DNA from: an uncultured Erysipelotrichaceae bacterium
GTDB taxonomy: Bacteria > Bacillota_I > Bacilli_A > RF39 > UBA660
DNA: 6,317 nt
Assembly (NCBI GenBank): GCA_902796215.1
Contig: CADBNY010000124.1
Span: 1 to 6,317, forward strand
Direction of reading: 5' to 3'
Part shown: positions 1 through 6,221 of the stretch, in pieces
How the letters are laid out: every line of letters begins with the position of its first letter
Position numbering within the stretch: position 1 is the first letter of the stretch
Program-made: the position numbers and the translations under genes
Notes under the pieces: model-generated
Told to the model about the DNA's origin: nothing
The model's database searches: none
The model's input: only the letters and a program-made list of their open reading frames with translations

Positions 1-188
1 ACTATACCATTTTTATTAACATAATATGTTCCCTCTTGTGGACCATATGCAATTGTTGCTAATCCTCCTGTATATAGTTTCCCAGAATTAATTCCTAATA
101 GGTATCTTTTCCCCCCTATCTCTTGAATTCCCTTTAGCATTTCTCCATCGTTATAATAGTATTTATCATTACTTTGTATTATCCAACC
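1..188 (-). repeat. Cell-wall/glucan-binding (choline-binding-like) repeats at the peptidase C-terminus, cut by the window
   Basis: Codes residues 858 onward. About three short units of roughly 20 residues are visible, with the aromatic-glycine pattern of cell-wall-binding repeats: GWIIQSNDKYYYNDGEMLKG, then GGKRYLL, then GTYYVNKNG. In choline-binding and glucan-binding proteins such repeats hold the protein to wall teichoic acid or glucan without covalent links. More units may follow beyond base 1. The ligand cannot be told from sequence. Confidence 0.7.
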
Positions 189-2759
189 CGTTTTTCCTTT
201 TACTGTTACTATGCAAGTTGCAGTTAATCCATTTGATGTTCTTGCTGTAATTGTTGCTACTCCTTTATCTTTTGCTGTTACTAAACCATTTTGATTAATA
301 CTTGCAATACTTGGATTATTACTTGACCAAGTTATGTTTTTGTTATCTGTTGTATTTTCAGGTTCAATTGTAACTGTTAGTTGTTCTGTATCTTTTTTCC
401 ATATAGTTAGCTCTAATGATGTATTATTCATGCTAATATTAGTAATTGGTCTAAGAATTTCCTTCCAAATTGCATACAAAATAATATCATTATTAAAATT
501 GTTAATTACTTGTTGATTAGTATATTGAGTACCAGTACCATCTGATTTTGTATTCCAACTGTCAAAAGTATATCCTTCTTTTATAAATGCATTTTCTTTT
601 AACTGTTGCTCTACTCCATATGTAAATTCTTGTTCTTCCATTTCTCCTGTTCCACCATTAGCATCAAAAGTAATTGTATACTTATTTGGAATCCATATTG
701 CATATAAATTTAGATCTTCATCAATACTTTCAAGTTCTTGTTGATCTATATAATCTATTCCTGTTCCATCTGCTTTTGTATTCCATCCTAAAAAGATATA
801 TCCATCTCTTATAAATGAATTAGCTTGTAAAGAACCTGGATTTAGAATATCTACTCTTTGAATCATATTATTTTCTGTACTATCATTGGCAAAGAAGTGA
901 ACGTTTACTTTTCCATCACCAATGAGTATTTCAATATCTTCTGTTGTCTCTTGATGATTAATTGTTAATGTATGATATCCTGGTTTTATCTCTGATGAAA
1001 GATTAACCAATACATTTATATTATTAATTGCAACAATATTATTTTGTACATTTAAATAATTATTCTCATTATTTCCTTTATAATCTTCTAAACTATAATT
1101 TGCAACTTCTCCAGAAGAGATATTTCTTGTATTTGATAAAACTCTAAAAGAATAACTTGTATTAGATATATCAAATTTAATACGATTATCTTCTGTATTT
1201 AATTTAGTTTTAATAATAGAATTTTGTGATACATTTGATGTAAATATTGACATCGTATCAGTAATAAATCGAACTCCATTTATGCTTTCTATTTTTACAC
1301 TAAATTCTTCATCACCTATCAAAATATTTTTATCTGATAAATCAATTGTATTAATACCCATATTTGGTATGGTTACTTGTTTTACATTATTATAATTATG
1401 ATTCTTTGATGTTATAGAAATCTTATATTCTCCATTTTTTCCATAAGTAAATAATTTAATTTTTTCTACTTTTTCATTATTATCTATTTTATGAAAAGTT
1501 TTTGTTTCACTTGTTGTTTGATATAAATTTTTTAAATTTACCTTATCATGATAGTTATTATCCCAGTTTTTATTTTGTGTAGAAGAAAAATCTGAAAAGA
1601 CAAATACATCATCTTCTATTGAATCATATGCTAAATAGATGTATGCTTCAGTAGTTCCCCATGAATTTCTTAATATCCATGCTCCTTTACCAGTTACTAA
1701 ATTAGAATTACTACAGGATGATACATTTTCACTGTGATAATAAACTGTTTCATTATTAATTTCTTTTTCCGCTTTACAATAAGAGTAATCATAATTATCA
1801 TCCCATCCAATTATTTGCATCGCATGGTTTCCATCTTGAGTACAATTATCTACGCGAATGATGGATGTATTATTATAATTTGTATTATTATTTATATTTT
1901 TTGAACTACAGGAATAGCCTGGTGCTTGAGTGCCAACATAGGCTCCGCCATTTTCCATAATTAATTGTTTTAGCTTATTTCTGTAGTTTTCCCATTCTTC
2001 AGAAGTACTATTATTAGTCATAGTAGGTAATAAAATACCTGAATTTAATTCATATAAAACATTATTATAATTCAAAACTTCTGAAACTTCTTTTTTGCTT
2101 TGATCTGTATTAAATGGCATTACTAAGTCATTATATAGCCCTAACCCATTGTATAAAATTAATGATGATACCAAAAAATTTCCACCACTGCTTAATTCTC
2201 TCATACCATTTTCATTGTCATAATCTTTAATTCCATTAGTACTACTAGCATAATCTATTTGTCTCGTTGAAAAAGTTAAATTACGTGGTGTTGATTGTTT
2301 AATCATTAAATTACTTTCTGTTTGTTCAACAGTAGCAAATGCCCAACATAAATTTAATGGGGTTTGATTTTTTAATTCTGTAATATGATTATCATCATTT
2401 AAATTAAATGTAGTTGGAAGTTCATCTGGCGTTTCTGAAATTTTAAAATAAATATCATATTGTTTTGGAATTTCAGAAACTTCCTTTTGTTCTTCTTTGG
2501 TTAAAGAAAGATATTCTACATATTTAGGACTTAAATATGGAACATTTTCTTCTCTATTTTTTTCTGTTTTTATTATTTGTCCTGTTTCTTCATAGACTTC
2601 TTCTATATATTCTTTGGCCTCTTGTGGTAGATAAGAATAGTATTTATTTTCTAAGGTTTTTTTTATGATATATTCTTTATTTGTTTTGGTATAAACAATT
2701 AATGTTGAAAAAATACTAAATAACAATAAAATAAAGCCTACTATTACTCTTTTCTTCAT
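1..2759 (-). CDS. Secreted multidomain papain-family (C1) cysteine peptidase with InlB, Ig-like and cell-wall-binding repeats (partial, C-terminus off the left edge)
   Basis: The frame is open from ATG 2759 to base 1: 919 whole codons and no stop. GGGAG at 2772-2768 lies 8 bases before the ATG. Residues 4-23 are a hydrophobic segment after MKKR, a signal peptide or anchor. Residues 24-112 are charged and propeptide-like. Residues 113-378 match the papain fold: oxyanion Gln132, nucleophile Cys138 in LCWAFA, His312 in GNHAMQIIGWD and Asn365 in WILRNSWGT, so all four key residues are present. Residues 400-500 resemble the lectin-like domain that follows C1 domains in Clostridia (tentative). Two InlB B-type repeats (618-689, 693-765), a BIG_2 Ig-like domain (771-853, WSSNNPSIASINQNGLVTA) and YYYNDG-type cell-wall/glucan-binding repeats (858 to the edge) follow. 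The protein probably acts outside the cell, held on wall polymers, cleaving unknown proteins. Composition is rich in Asn. It is downstream of the polysaccharide operon but behind a hairpin, so may be transcribed separately. The peptidase assignment is firm; substrate and export fate are inferred. Confidence 0.93.
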   Translation of the reverse strand, partial: MKKRVIVGFILLLFSIFSTLIVYTKTNKEYIIKKTLENKYYSYLPQEAKEYIEEVYEETGQIIKTEKNREENVPYLSPKYVEYLSLTKEEQKEVSEIPKQYDIYFKISETPDELPTTFNLNDDNHITELKNQTPLNLCWAFATVEQTESNLMIKQSTPRNLTFSTRQIDYASSTNGIKDYDNENGMRELSSGGNFLVSSLILYNGLGLYNDLVMPFNTDQSKKEVSEVLNYNNVLYELNSGILLPTMTNNSTSEEWENYRNKLKQLIMENGGAYVGTQAPGYSCSSKNINNNTNYNNTSIIRVDNCTQDGNHAMQIIGWDDNYDYSYCKAEKEINNETVYYHSENVSSCSNSNLVTGKGAWILRNSWGTTEAYIYLAYDSIEDDVFVFSDFSSTQNKNWDNNYHDKVNLKNLYQTTSETKTFHKIDNNEKVEKIKLFTYGKNGEYKISITSKNHNYNNVKQVTIPNMGINTIDLSDKNILIGDEEFSVKIESINGVRFITDTMSIFTSNVSQNSIIKTKLNTEDNRIKFDISNTSYSFRVLSNTRNISSGEVANYSLEDYKGNNENNYLNVQNNIVAINNINVLVNLSSEIKPGYHTLTINHQETTEDIEILIGDGKVNVHFFANDSTENNMIQRVDILNPGSLQANSFIRDGYIFLGWNTKADGTGIDYIDQQELESIDEDLNLYAIWIPNKYTITFDANGGTGEMEEQEFTYGVEQQLKENAFIKEGYTFDSWNTKSDGTGTQYTNQQVINNFNNDIILYAIWKEILRPITNISMNNTSLELTIWKKDTEQLTVTIEPENTTDNKNITWSSNNPSIASINQNGLVTAKDKGVATITARTSNGLTATCIVTVKGKTGWIIQSNDKYYYNDGEMLKGIQEIGGKRYLLGINSGKLYTGGLATIAYGPQEGTYYVNKNGI
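201..449 (-). other. BIG_2 bacterial Ig-like domain within the peptidase gene
   Basis: Codes residues 771-853. Visible family marks are the strand opening ITNISMNNTSLELTIWKKDTEQL, here shortened to its key elements ISM and L-L-KDTEQL, the core ITWSSNNPSIASINQNG and the closing LVTAKDKGVATITA. These domains are structural stalks or binding modules on bacterial surface proteins. It joins the InlB repeats to the C-terminal wall-binding repeats. Confidence 0.88.
465..683 (-). repeat. InlB B-type repeat 2 within the peptidase gene
   Basis: Codes residues 693-765 with the canonical pattern YTITFDANGGTGEM, IKEGYTFDSWNTKSDGTG and IILYAIW. It matches repeat 1 most closely in the WNTK-DGTG core and the following QQ. 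The DNA of the two copies has drifted, so this looks like an old duplication and not a recent one. Confidence 0.9.
693..908 (-). repeat. InlB B-type repeat 1 within the peptidase gene
   Basis: Codes residues 618-689 of the peptidase. It shows the family signature: a beta-strand start (VNVHFFAND), then IRDGYIFLGWNTKADGTG and a closing LNLYAIW. The start is degenerate, lacking the usual FDANGG. Such beta-grasp-like repeats (Listeria-Bacteroides repeat, Flg_new) are spacers or adhesive modules in surface proteins. It is adjacent to a second, more canonical copy. Confidence 0.85.
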
Positions 2760-2811
2760 ATTTTATTCTCCCTTTATTATTAATATAACATAAATATTTT
2801 TTTTTTTATAT

Positions 2812-2843
2812 AAAAAGAACAATTAATTTTAACTGTTCTTTTT
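2812..2843 (-). terminator. Probable intrinsic terminator of the polysaccharide operon
   Basis: Perfect 10-base arms AAAAAGAACA (2812-2821) and TGTTCTTTTT (2834-2843) form a hairpin that can be extended inward by about four further pairs, including one G-U. On the minus transcript the 3' arm ends in UUUUU followed by AUAU. The rmlA stop codon (2844-2842) lies in the 5' arm. The stem has few G-C pairs and the U tract is partly inside it, so termination may be incomplete and the peptidase gene could receive read-through. Confidence 0.6.
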
Positions 2844-3729
2844 AATATTTTTTCTTATTCTCATCTACTATTCTTTGGAGATATTTACCATAATCATTTT
2901 TGCTTAATACTTTAGCCCTTTCTTCTAATTGGTTGGTAGTAATCCAACCTCTATTGTAAGCAATTTCTTCTGGACAGCAAATAACTTTACCTTTAGTCTC
3001 TTTAATTGTTCTAATCATATTAGCAGCATCCAATTGACTATTAAAAGTACCAGTATCGAACCAATGAAATTCATCTTCTAAAATTTCTGCTTTTAACAAT
3101 TCTTCTTGTAAATATATATCATTTAGTGATGTTATTTCTAATTCTCCTCTTTCTGATGGAGTAATTTCTTTAGCTTTTTCTGAGACTCCTTTTGGATAAA
3201 AGTATAACCCAGTAATGGCATACTTTGATTTTGGTTGTTTTGGTTTTTCTTCTACTGATAATACTTGATTATTTTCATCAATTTCCATAATACCAAATCT
3301 TTCTGGATCATCTACTTGATTACCAAATATGGTAGCATAACCCTCTTTAGCATTTTGTCTTGCTCTTTGTAATGCTTGCCTAAAACCACTTCCATAGAAG
3401 ATATTATCTCCTAAAATCATAGCACATTCATCATCTTGAATGAATTCTTCTCCTAAGAGAAAAGCTTGAGCTAGACCATCTGGTGATGGTTGAATGACAT
3501 AAGAAATATTAATTCCAAATGTTTTTCCTTCTTTTAATAATTTCTTAAAATTATCTTGATCTTCTGGAGTTGTAATTACTAAAATGTCTTTAATACCTGC
3601 TGACATTAAAGTTGATAAGGGATAGTAAATCATTGGCTTATCGTAAATAGGCATTAATTGTTTACTAATTCCTTCTGTTATTGGATAAAGTCTTGTTCCA
3701 GACCCTCCTGCTAAAATTATTCCTTTCAT
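2842..3729 (-). CDS. rmlA (rfbA): Glucose-1-phosphate thymidylyltransferase
   Basis: Cytoplasmic enzyme joining dTTP and glucose-1-phosphate to give dTDP-glucose and pyrophosphate, the first step of dTDP-L-rhamnose and related sugars. The 295-residue product has the usual family length. Visible motifs are the nucleotide-binding loop GGSGTRLYPIT (8-18), K23-Q24, QPSPDGLAQAF (80-90), LGDNIFYG with metal-binding Asp108, VEEKPK (159-164), RGELEITSLND (194-204) and WFDTGT with Asp225. Start choice: ATG 3729 is preceded at 5 bases by GGGAGG and begins MKGIILAGG, as the family does; a longer reading from 3750 adds seven residues that contain the ribosome binding site. The start overlaps the stop of the upstream glycosyltransferase (ATGA), implying translational coupling. 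It is the last operon gene; rmlB, rmlC and rmlD are not in the window. Confidence 0.97.
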   Translation of the reverse strand: MKGIILAGGSGTRLYPITEGISKQLMPIYDKPMIYYPLSTLMSAGIKDILVITTPEDQDNFKKLLKEGKTFGINISYVIQPSPDGLAQAFLLGEEFIQDDECAMILGDNIFYGSGFRQALQRARQNAKEGYATIFGNQVDDPERFGIMEIDENNQVLSVEEKPKQPKSKYAITGLYFYPKGVSEKAKEITPSERGELEITSLNDIYLQEELLKAEILEDEFHWFDTGTFNSQLDAANMIRTIKETKGKVICCPEEIAYNRGWITTNQLEERAKVLSKNDYGKYLQRIVDENKKKY

Positions 3730-4586
3730 TTGAACCTCCCTATTAGACATACAACATATAGAAATCCTCTATAAGAGTAATCTGTTATATATAATAGCAA
3801 TCTCTGCATTATATTTGATTTTTTATAATTTTTTATATAATATCTTTGACTTTCTTTTAGAATTTTTTGCTTTTCTAGTCTCTTTATACTTTTATCTACT
3901 GATACAGAATGATCATGATAAATTGTTACTTTGTTATTAACACATTCTTTTTTGTTTTTCTTTTTCACTTTTTCTGCTAGAATTTGTTCTTCATAATATA
4001 GAAGTGTTGATTCATCAAAGAATTCTACTTCTTTTAAAAATTTACTATCGACTAGAAAAAAACATCCTGATACAACATCTACTATAGTCGTTTCTTTTTC
4101 ATAATCTGAGTCTTTGTATAGTAGATATTTCTTTTTAAAGTTTCTATTAAAATATGGAATATTAAATAATATTTCTTGATTTACTGTTGGAAGATGCCAA
4201 CCTCTATTGATTACTCCATGTTCATCTACTATTGGCCCCACTACTACAATATCATCTTTTATAGTTTCTGATAAGTTTATTAAATCCTTCTCTTCTTTTA
4301 TGATAATATCAGAATTAGAAAATATAATATTACAAGTTCCTAATTTTTCTATTAGGAATTTTGCTCCAGTATTTAATCCAGATGAATAATTTCTAGAATT
4401 ATTTTTTATTACTGTAATATTATCTTTTTCTTGTTTTTTTAATTTTTCAAAAGAATCATCTTGTGAATTATTATCTACTATAACAATATGATTTAGACAT
4501 TTGTAATCTTTAATATTTTTTATTAAGCGACTTGTATTTTCAAAATCATTATAGTTTACAATGACCATTCCTATTTTTTTTTGCAT
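3726..4586 (-). CDS. Family 2 glycosyltransferase, rhamnosyltransferase-like
   Basis: A 286-residue GT-A fold enzyme expected to move a sugar from a nucleotide donor to a growing surface glycan on the inner face of the membrane. Visible marks are the N-terminal strand MVIVNYND (7-14), VDNNSQDDS (37-45), the NYSSGLNTGAKF segment (67-78), NSD (91-93) in the place of the metal-binding DxD, and an acceptor-side region with SGCFFLVD (173-180), FFDES (189-193) and YYEE (197-200), then YHDHSVS (223-229). NSD-type variants and the G-C-hydrophobic...FDE...YYEE pattern are usual in the WbbL/RfbF rhamnosyltransferase group, and rmlA next door fits a rhamnose donor, but the sugar is inferred. AGAGG at 4599-4595 lies 8 bases before ATG 4586. 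The gene is 25 bases after the polymerase-like gene and overlaps rmlA by ATGA. Codons 2-5 contain a run of nine A. Confidence 0.9.
   Translation of the reverse strand: MQKKIGMVIVNYNDFENTSRLIKNIKDYKCLNHIVIVDNNSQDDSFEKLKKQEKDNITVIKNNSRNYSSGLNTGAKFLIEKLGTCNIIFSNSDIIIKEEKDLINLSETIKDDIVVVGPIVDEHGVINRGWHLPTVNQEILFNIPYFNRNFKKKYLLYKDSDYEKETTIVDVVSGCFFLVDSKFLKEVEFFDESTLLYYEEQILAEKVKKKNKKECVNNKVTIYHDHSVSVDKSIKRLEKQKILKESQRYYIKNYKKSNIMQRLLLYITDYSYRGFLYVVCLIGRFK
3735..3740 (-). promoter_or_regulatory. Ribosome binding site fixing the rmlA start
   Basis: GGGAGG on the minus strand, five bases before ATG 3729. It lies inside the end of the upstream glycosyltransferase gene and supports the start at 3729 over the in-frame ATG at 3750. 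Confidence 0.85.
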
Positions 4587-4611
4587 AAATTATTCCTCTT
4601 TCATCAAAATA

Positions 4612-6081
4612 TTAAATATTATTACTTATTAATTCTTTATACTCTTTTTTATTTAAAACATGATTTGAAGCAATGGTTGCTAATGCAATGTTATTATTAT
4701 CTTCTGAATAACTATAATCATAAGTCTTATAGTTTAGTATTTTAAAGATTAATAAATCTTTTTTATTTGTTACTGGAGTTTGATATTTTATTTCATAGTT
4801 TTGTAAATTATCTTTACTTTTCTTTCCAACTACTAAAATACTTTCTTTTTCTTTTGGAAATAACATTATTATAATTATACTAGCTATTAAGCTTACTGAT
4901 GGTGCTGTGATAATATGACCAGTAAAGAAAGATAAGATAAATATATAAAGTAGACTTGTTTTCATCATATAGTTTTCATATGTTAATGGTGTTTTTACTT
5001 TTGTTAATTGATATAATATCCAAATAATTACTATTGAAATTAGAATAAAACCTACAATTCCATGAGAATAATATATATCAAAATAATCTATTTCTATTCT
5101 TTTTGTTTCTTGTCCATTATTTAAATATCCTATACCAAATACTTTTTGATAAGTATTGGCTTTTTGATATAATCTTTTTTCTTTCTTTAGAAAAGTTAAT
5201 CTTTGACTAAAAATAAAATGATCCACATATTCTTCTTTTTCTATTACTTCCGTTATATCTTTTATTTTTAAGAATTTTAGATGAGTTTTAATATTTTTAT
5301 AAAAATTAGTTTCTGGAATAATTCCTAATAAAGCTATTATTCCAATTAGTGTTATGAAAAAAGAGATTAATATTTTTTTATATTCTTTTTGTCTTATATA
5401 ATTTATAAATAAGTAAATAATACTCAATCCTAAAGTCATTATAAATATTAGAAGTGGAGTTTTAGTTCCCATCATTAATATGACAATAACGTACATTATT
5501 AATAAAATTCCTTTTAAAACATTCTTTTTTGAGGTTGTTAAAATGTAGAATAAAACTGGAGTTAATATAGAGATAATTCCTCCTACCTCATTTGCTGAAT
5601 TAAAAAATCCTAAAGTTCCTACTTTTGTTATTTCATATGTTTTGTAACCAATATTAAATAATGTTGGAACAAAGATAAAGATTAGGTAGAAGAATAATAC
5701 TGTAAAAAGAAGCATTTTACTAATTCTTATTTCTTCTTTTATGGAATAAAATGATATTAATAAAATTGGAAAGTATATTACTTTTATTAGATTTTGTATT
5801 TCTATCAATAATCCGCCTTGTTTATAGAGAAGTATACCAATTATATATAAAATACAATAAAGAAATCCTATTAAATATAGAATTAGTAATTTCTTTTTTT
5901 TATATATAAATACTGTAGTAAAACTAATCCAAATCAAAAATAAAGATCTAATTATTGTACCAATTGTAAACTGAATATGAAAATAATGAAGACATATTCC
6001 TGTTAGTAAATCTATAATTGGACTTATAAAAATAAATAAAGCAATTATTATATTGGTATTTTTTTTTATGAAACCTTCCAT
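4612..6081 (-). CDS. O-antigen ligase / Wzy polymerase-like membrane protein
   Basis: A 489-residue protein with about 11-12 hydrophobic helices (roughly 11-30, 37-60, 65-87, 94-113, 122-141, 167-183, 190-205, 208-228, 236-255, 340-358, 373-391, 392-408). The large loop at about 257-339 before the tenth helix is typical of the O-antigen ligase (Wzy_C) superfamily. It contains SQR (292-294), VFGIGYLNNG and IEIDYFDIYYSHGIVGF, matching the usual G-G...E-D...GI-G pattern near the active region. Such proteins polymerise or transfer lipid-linked glycans on the outer membrane face; which of the two cannot be told. Start choice: ATG 6081 has GGAGGAG at 6091-6085. A longer reading from TTG 6120 adds 13 residues but has no ribosome binding site. 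It is the first operon gene. Odd points are the roughly 80-residue non-membrane C-terminal tail and an A9 run in codons 5-8. Confidence 0.82.
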   Translation of the reverse strand: MEGFIKKNTNIIIALFIFISPIIDLLTGICLHYFHIQFTIGTIIRSLFLIWISFTTVFIYKKKKLLILYLIGFLYCILYIIGILLYKQGGLLIEIQNLIKVIYFPILLISFYSIKEEIRISKMLLFTVLFFYLIFIFVPTLFNIGYKTYEITKVGTLGFFNSANEVGGIISILTPVLFYILTTSKKNVLKGILLIMYVIVILMMGTKTPLLIFIMTLGLSIIYLFINYIRQKEYKKILISFFITLIGIIALLGIIPETNFYKNIKTHLKFLKIKDITEVIEKEEYVDHFIFSQRLTFLKKEKRLYQKANTYQKVFGIGYLNNGQETKRIEIDYFDIYYSHGIVGFILISIVIIWILYQLTKVKTPLTYENYMMKTSLLYIFILSFFTGHIITAPSVSLIASIIIIMLFPKEKESILVVGKKSKDNLQNYEIKYQTPVTNKKDLLIFKILNYKTYDYSYSEDNNNIALATIASNHVLNKKEYKELISNNI

Positions 6082-6084
6082 AAA

Positions 6085-6091
6085 CTCCTCC
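6085..6091 (-). promoter_or_regulatory. Ribosome binding site fixing the start of the polymerase-like gene
   Basis: GGAGGAG on the minus strand; its GGAGG core is five bases before ATG 6081. It is near-ideal, and decides for ATG 6081 against the upstream in-frame TTG at 6120, before which only A-rich sequence is seen. Confidence 0.85.
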
Positions 6092-6102
6092 ACATCATTT
6101 AT

Positions 6103-6117
6103 AAGTATATCATACTT
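6103..6117. promoter_or_regulatory. Perfect inverted repeat, possible operator
   Basis: AAGTAT, three-base spacer, ATACTT: perfect six-base arms at 6103-6108 and 6112-6117. It covers the candidate -10 of the polysaccharide operon, where a dimeric repressor could block transcription. It could arise by chance in AT-rich DNA, and no regulator gene is recognised in the window. Confidence 0.3.
6104..6112 (-). promoter_or_regulatory. Candidate extended -10 promoter of the polysaccharide operon
   Basis: Minus strand TGATATACT gives the extended -10 pattern TGn followed by TATACT (6109-6104). No good -35 box is seen 16-18 bases before it. Transcription would begin near 6097, just ahead of the ribosome binding site, giving a very short leader. 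The promoter must lie in this region because the neighbouring gene is divergent. An alternative -10 is TATTAT at 6137-6132, also without a clear -35. Confidence 0.35.
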
Positions 6118-6192
6118 CAATTTTTATTTCTATAATAGACATTTCTTTACAGTCTTTTGCTGGACTTTCTTTCTATTTTTCTATCTTTATTA

Positions 6193-6198
6193 TATAAT
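6193..6198 (+). promoter_or_regulatory. Candidate -10 box of the divergent gene
   Basis: Exact TATAAT, but no recognisable -35 box 16-18 bases upstream, and a start near 6205 would leave only a few bases before the GGAGGG site. A second exact TATAAT on this strand is at 6131-6136, also without a good -35. The stretch between them (about 6141-6192) is strikingly pyrimidine-rich. Support is weak; AT-rich DNA gives such boxes often. Confidence 0.25.
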
Positions 6199-6221
6199 TA
6201 TTAATAATGGAGGGTGGATAT

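Noticed and set aside
334..516. Plus-strand open frame of 60 codons starting MFLLSVVFSG
   Set aside because: It lies antisense inside the peptidase gene, over the InlB and Ig-like coding region, with no convincing ribosome binding site; it is a shadow of that gene.
465..908. Listeria origin suggested by the InlB-type repeats
   Set aside because: These repeats occur widely in Firmicutes and Bacteroidetes surface proteins; no leucine-rich repeats or other internalin features are present.
3730..3750. Seven-residue N-terminal extension of RmlA from ATG 3750
   Set aside because: The extension covers the GGGAGG site that serves ATG 3729, and family members begin directly with MKGIILAGG.
4207..4389. 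Plus-strand open frame of 60 codons starting MITPCSSTIG
   Set aside because: It is antisense to the glycosyltransferase coding region, whose motifs are clear, and shows no features of its own.
6082..6120. Thirteen-residue N-terminal extension of the polymerase-like protein from TTG 6120
   Set aside because: No ribosome binding site precedes the TTG, whereas GGAGGAG sits perfectly before ATG 6081; the candidate promoter would also lie inside the extension.
6151..6166. Short inverted repeat AGTC...GACT in the divergent intergenic region
   Set aside because: Arms of only four bases with an eight-base loop and no U tract; it is likely to occur by chance.
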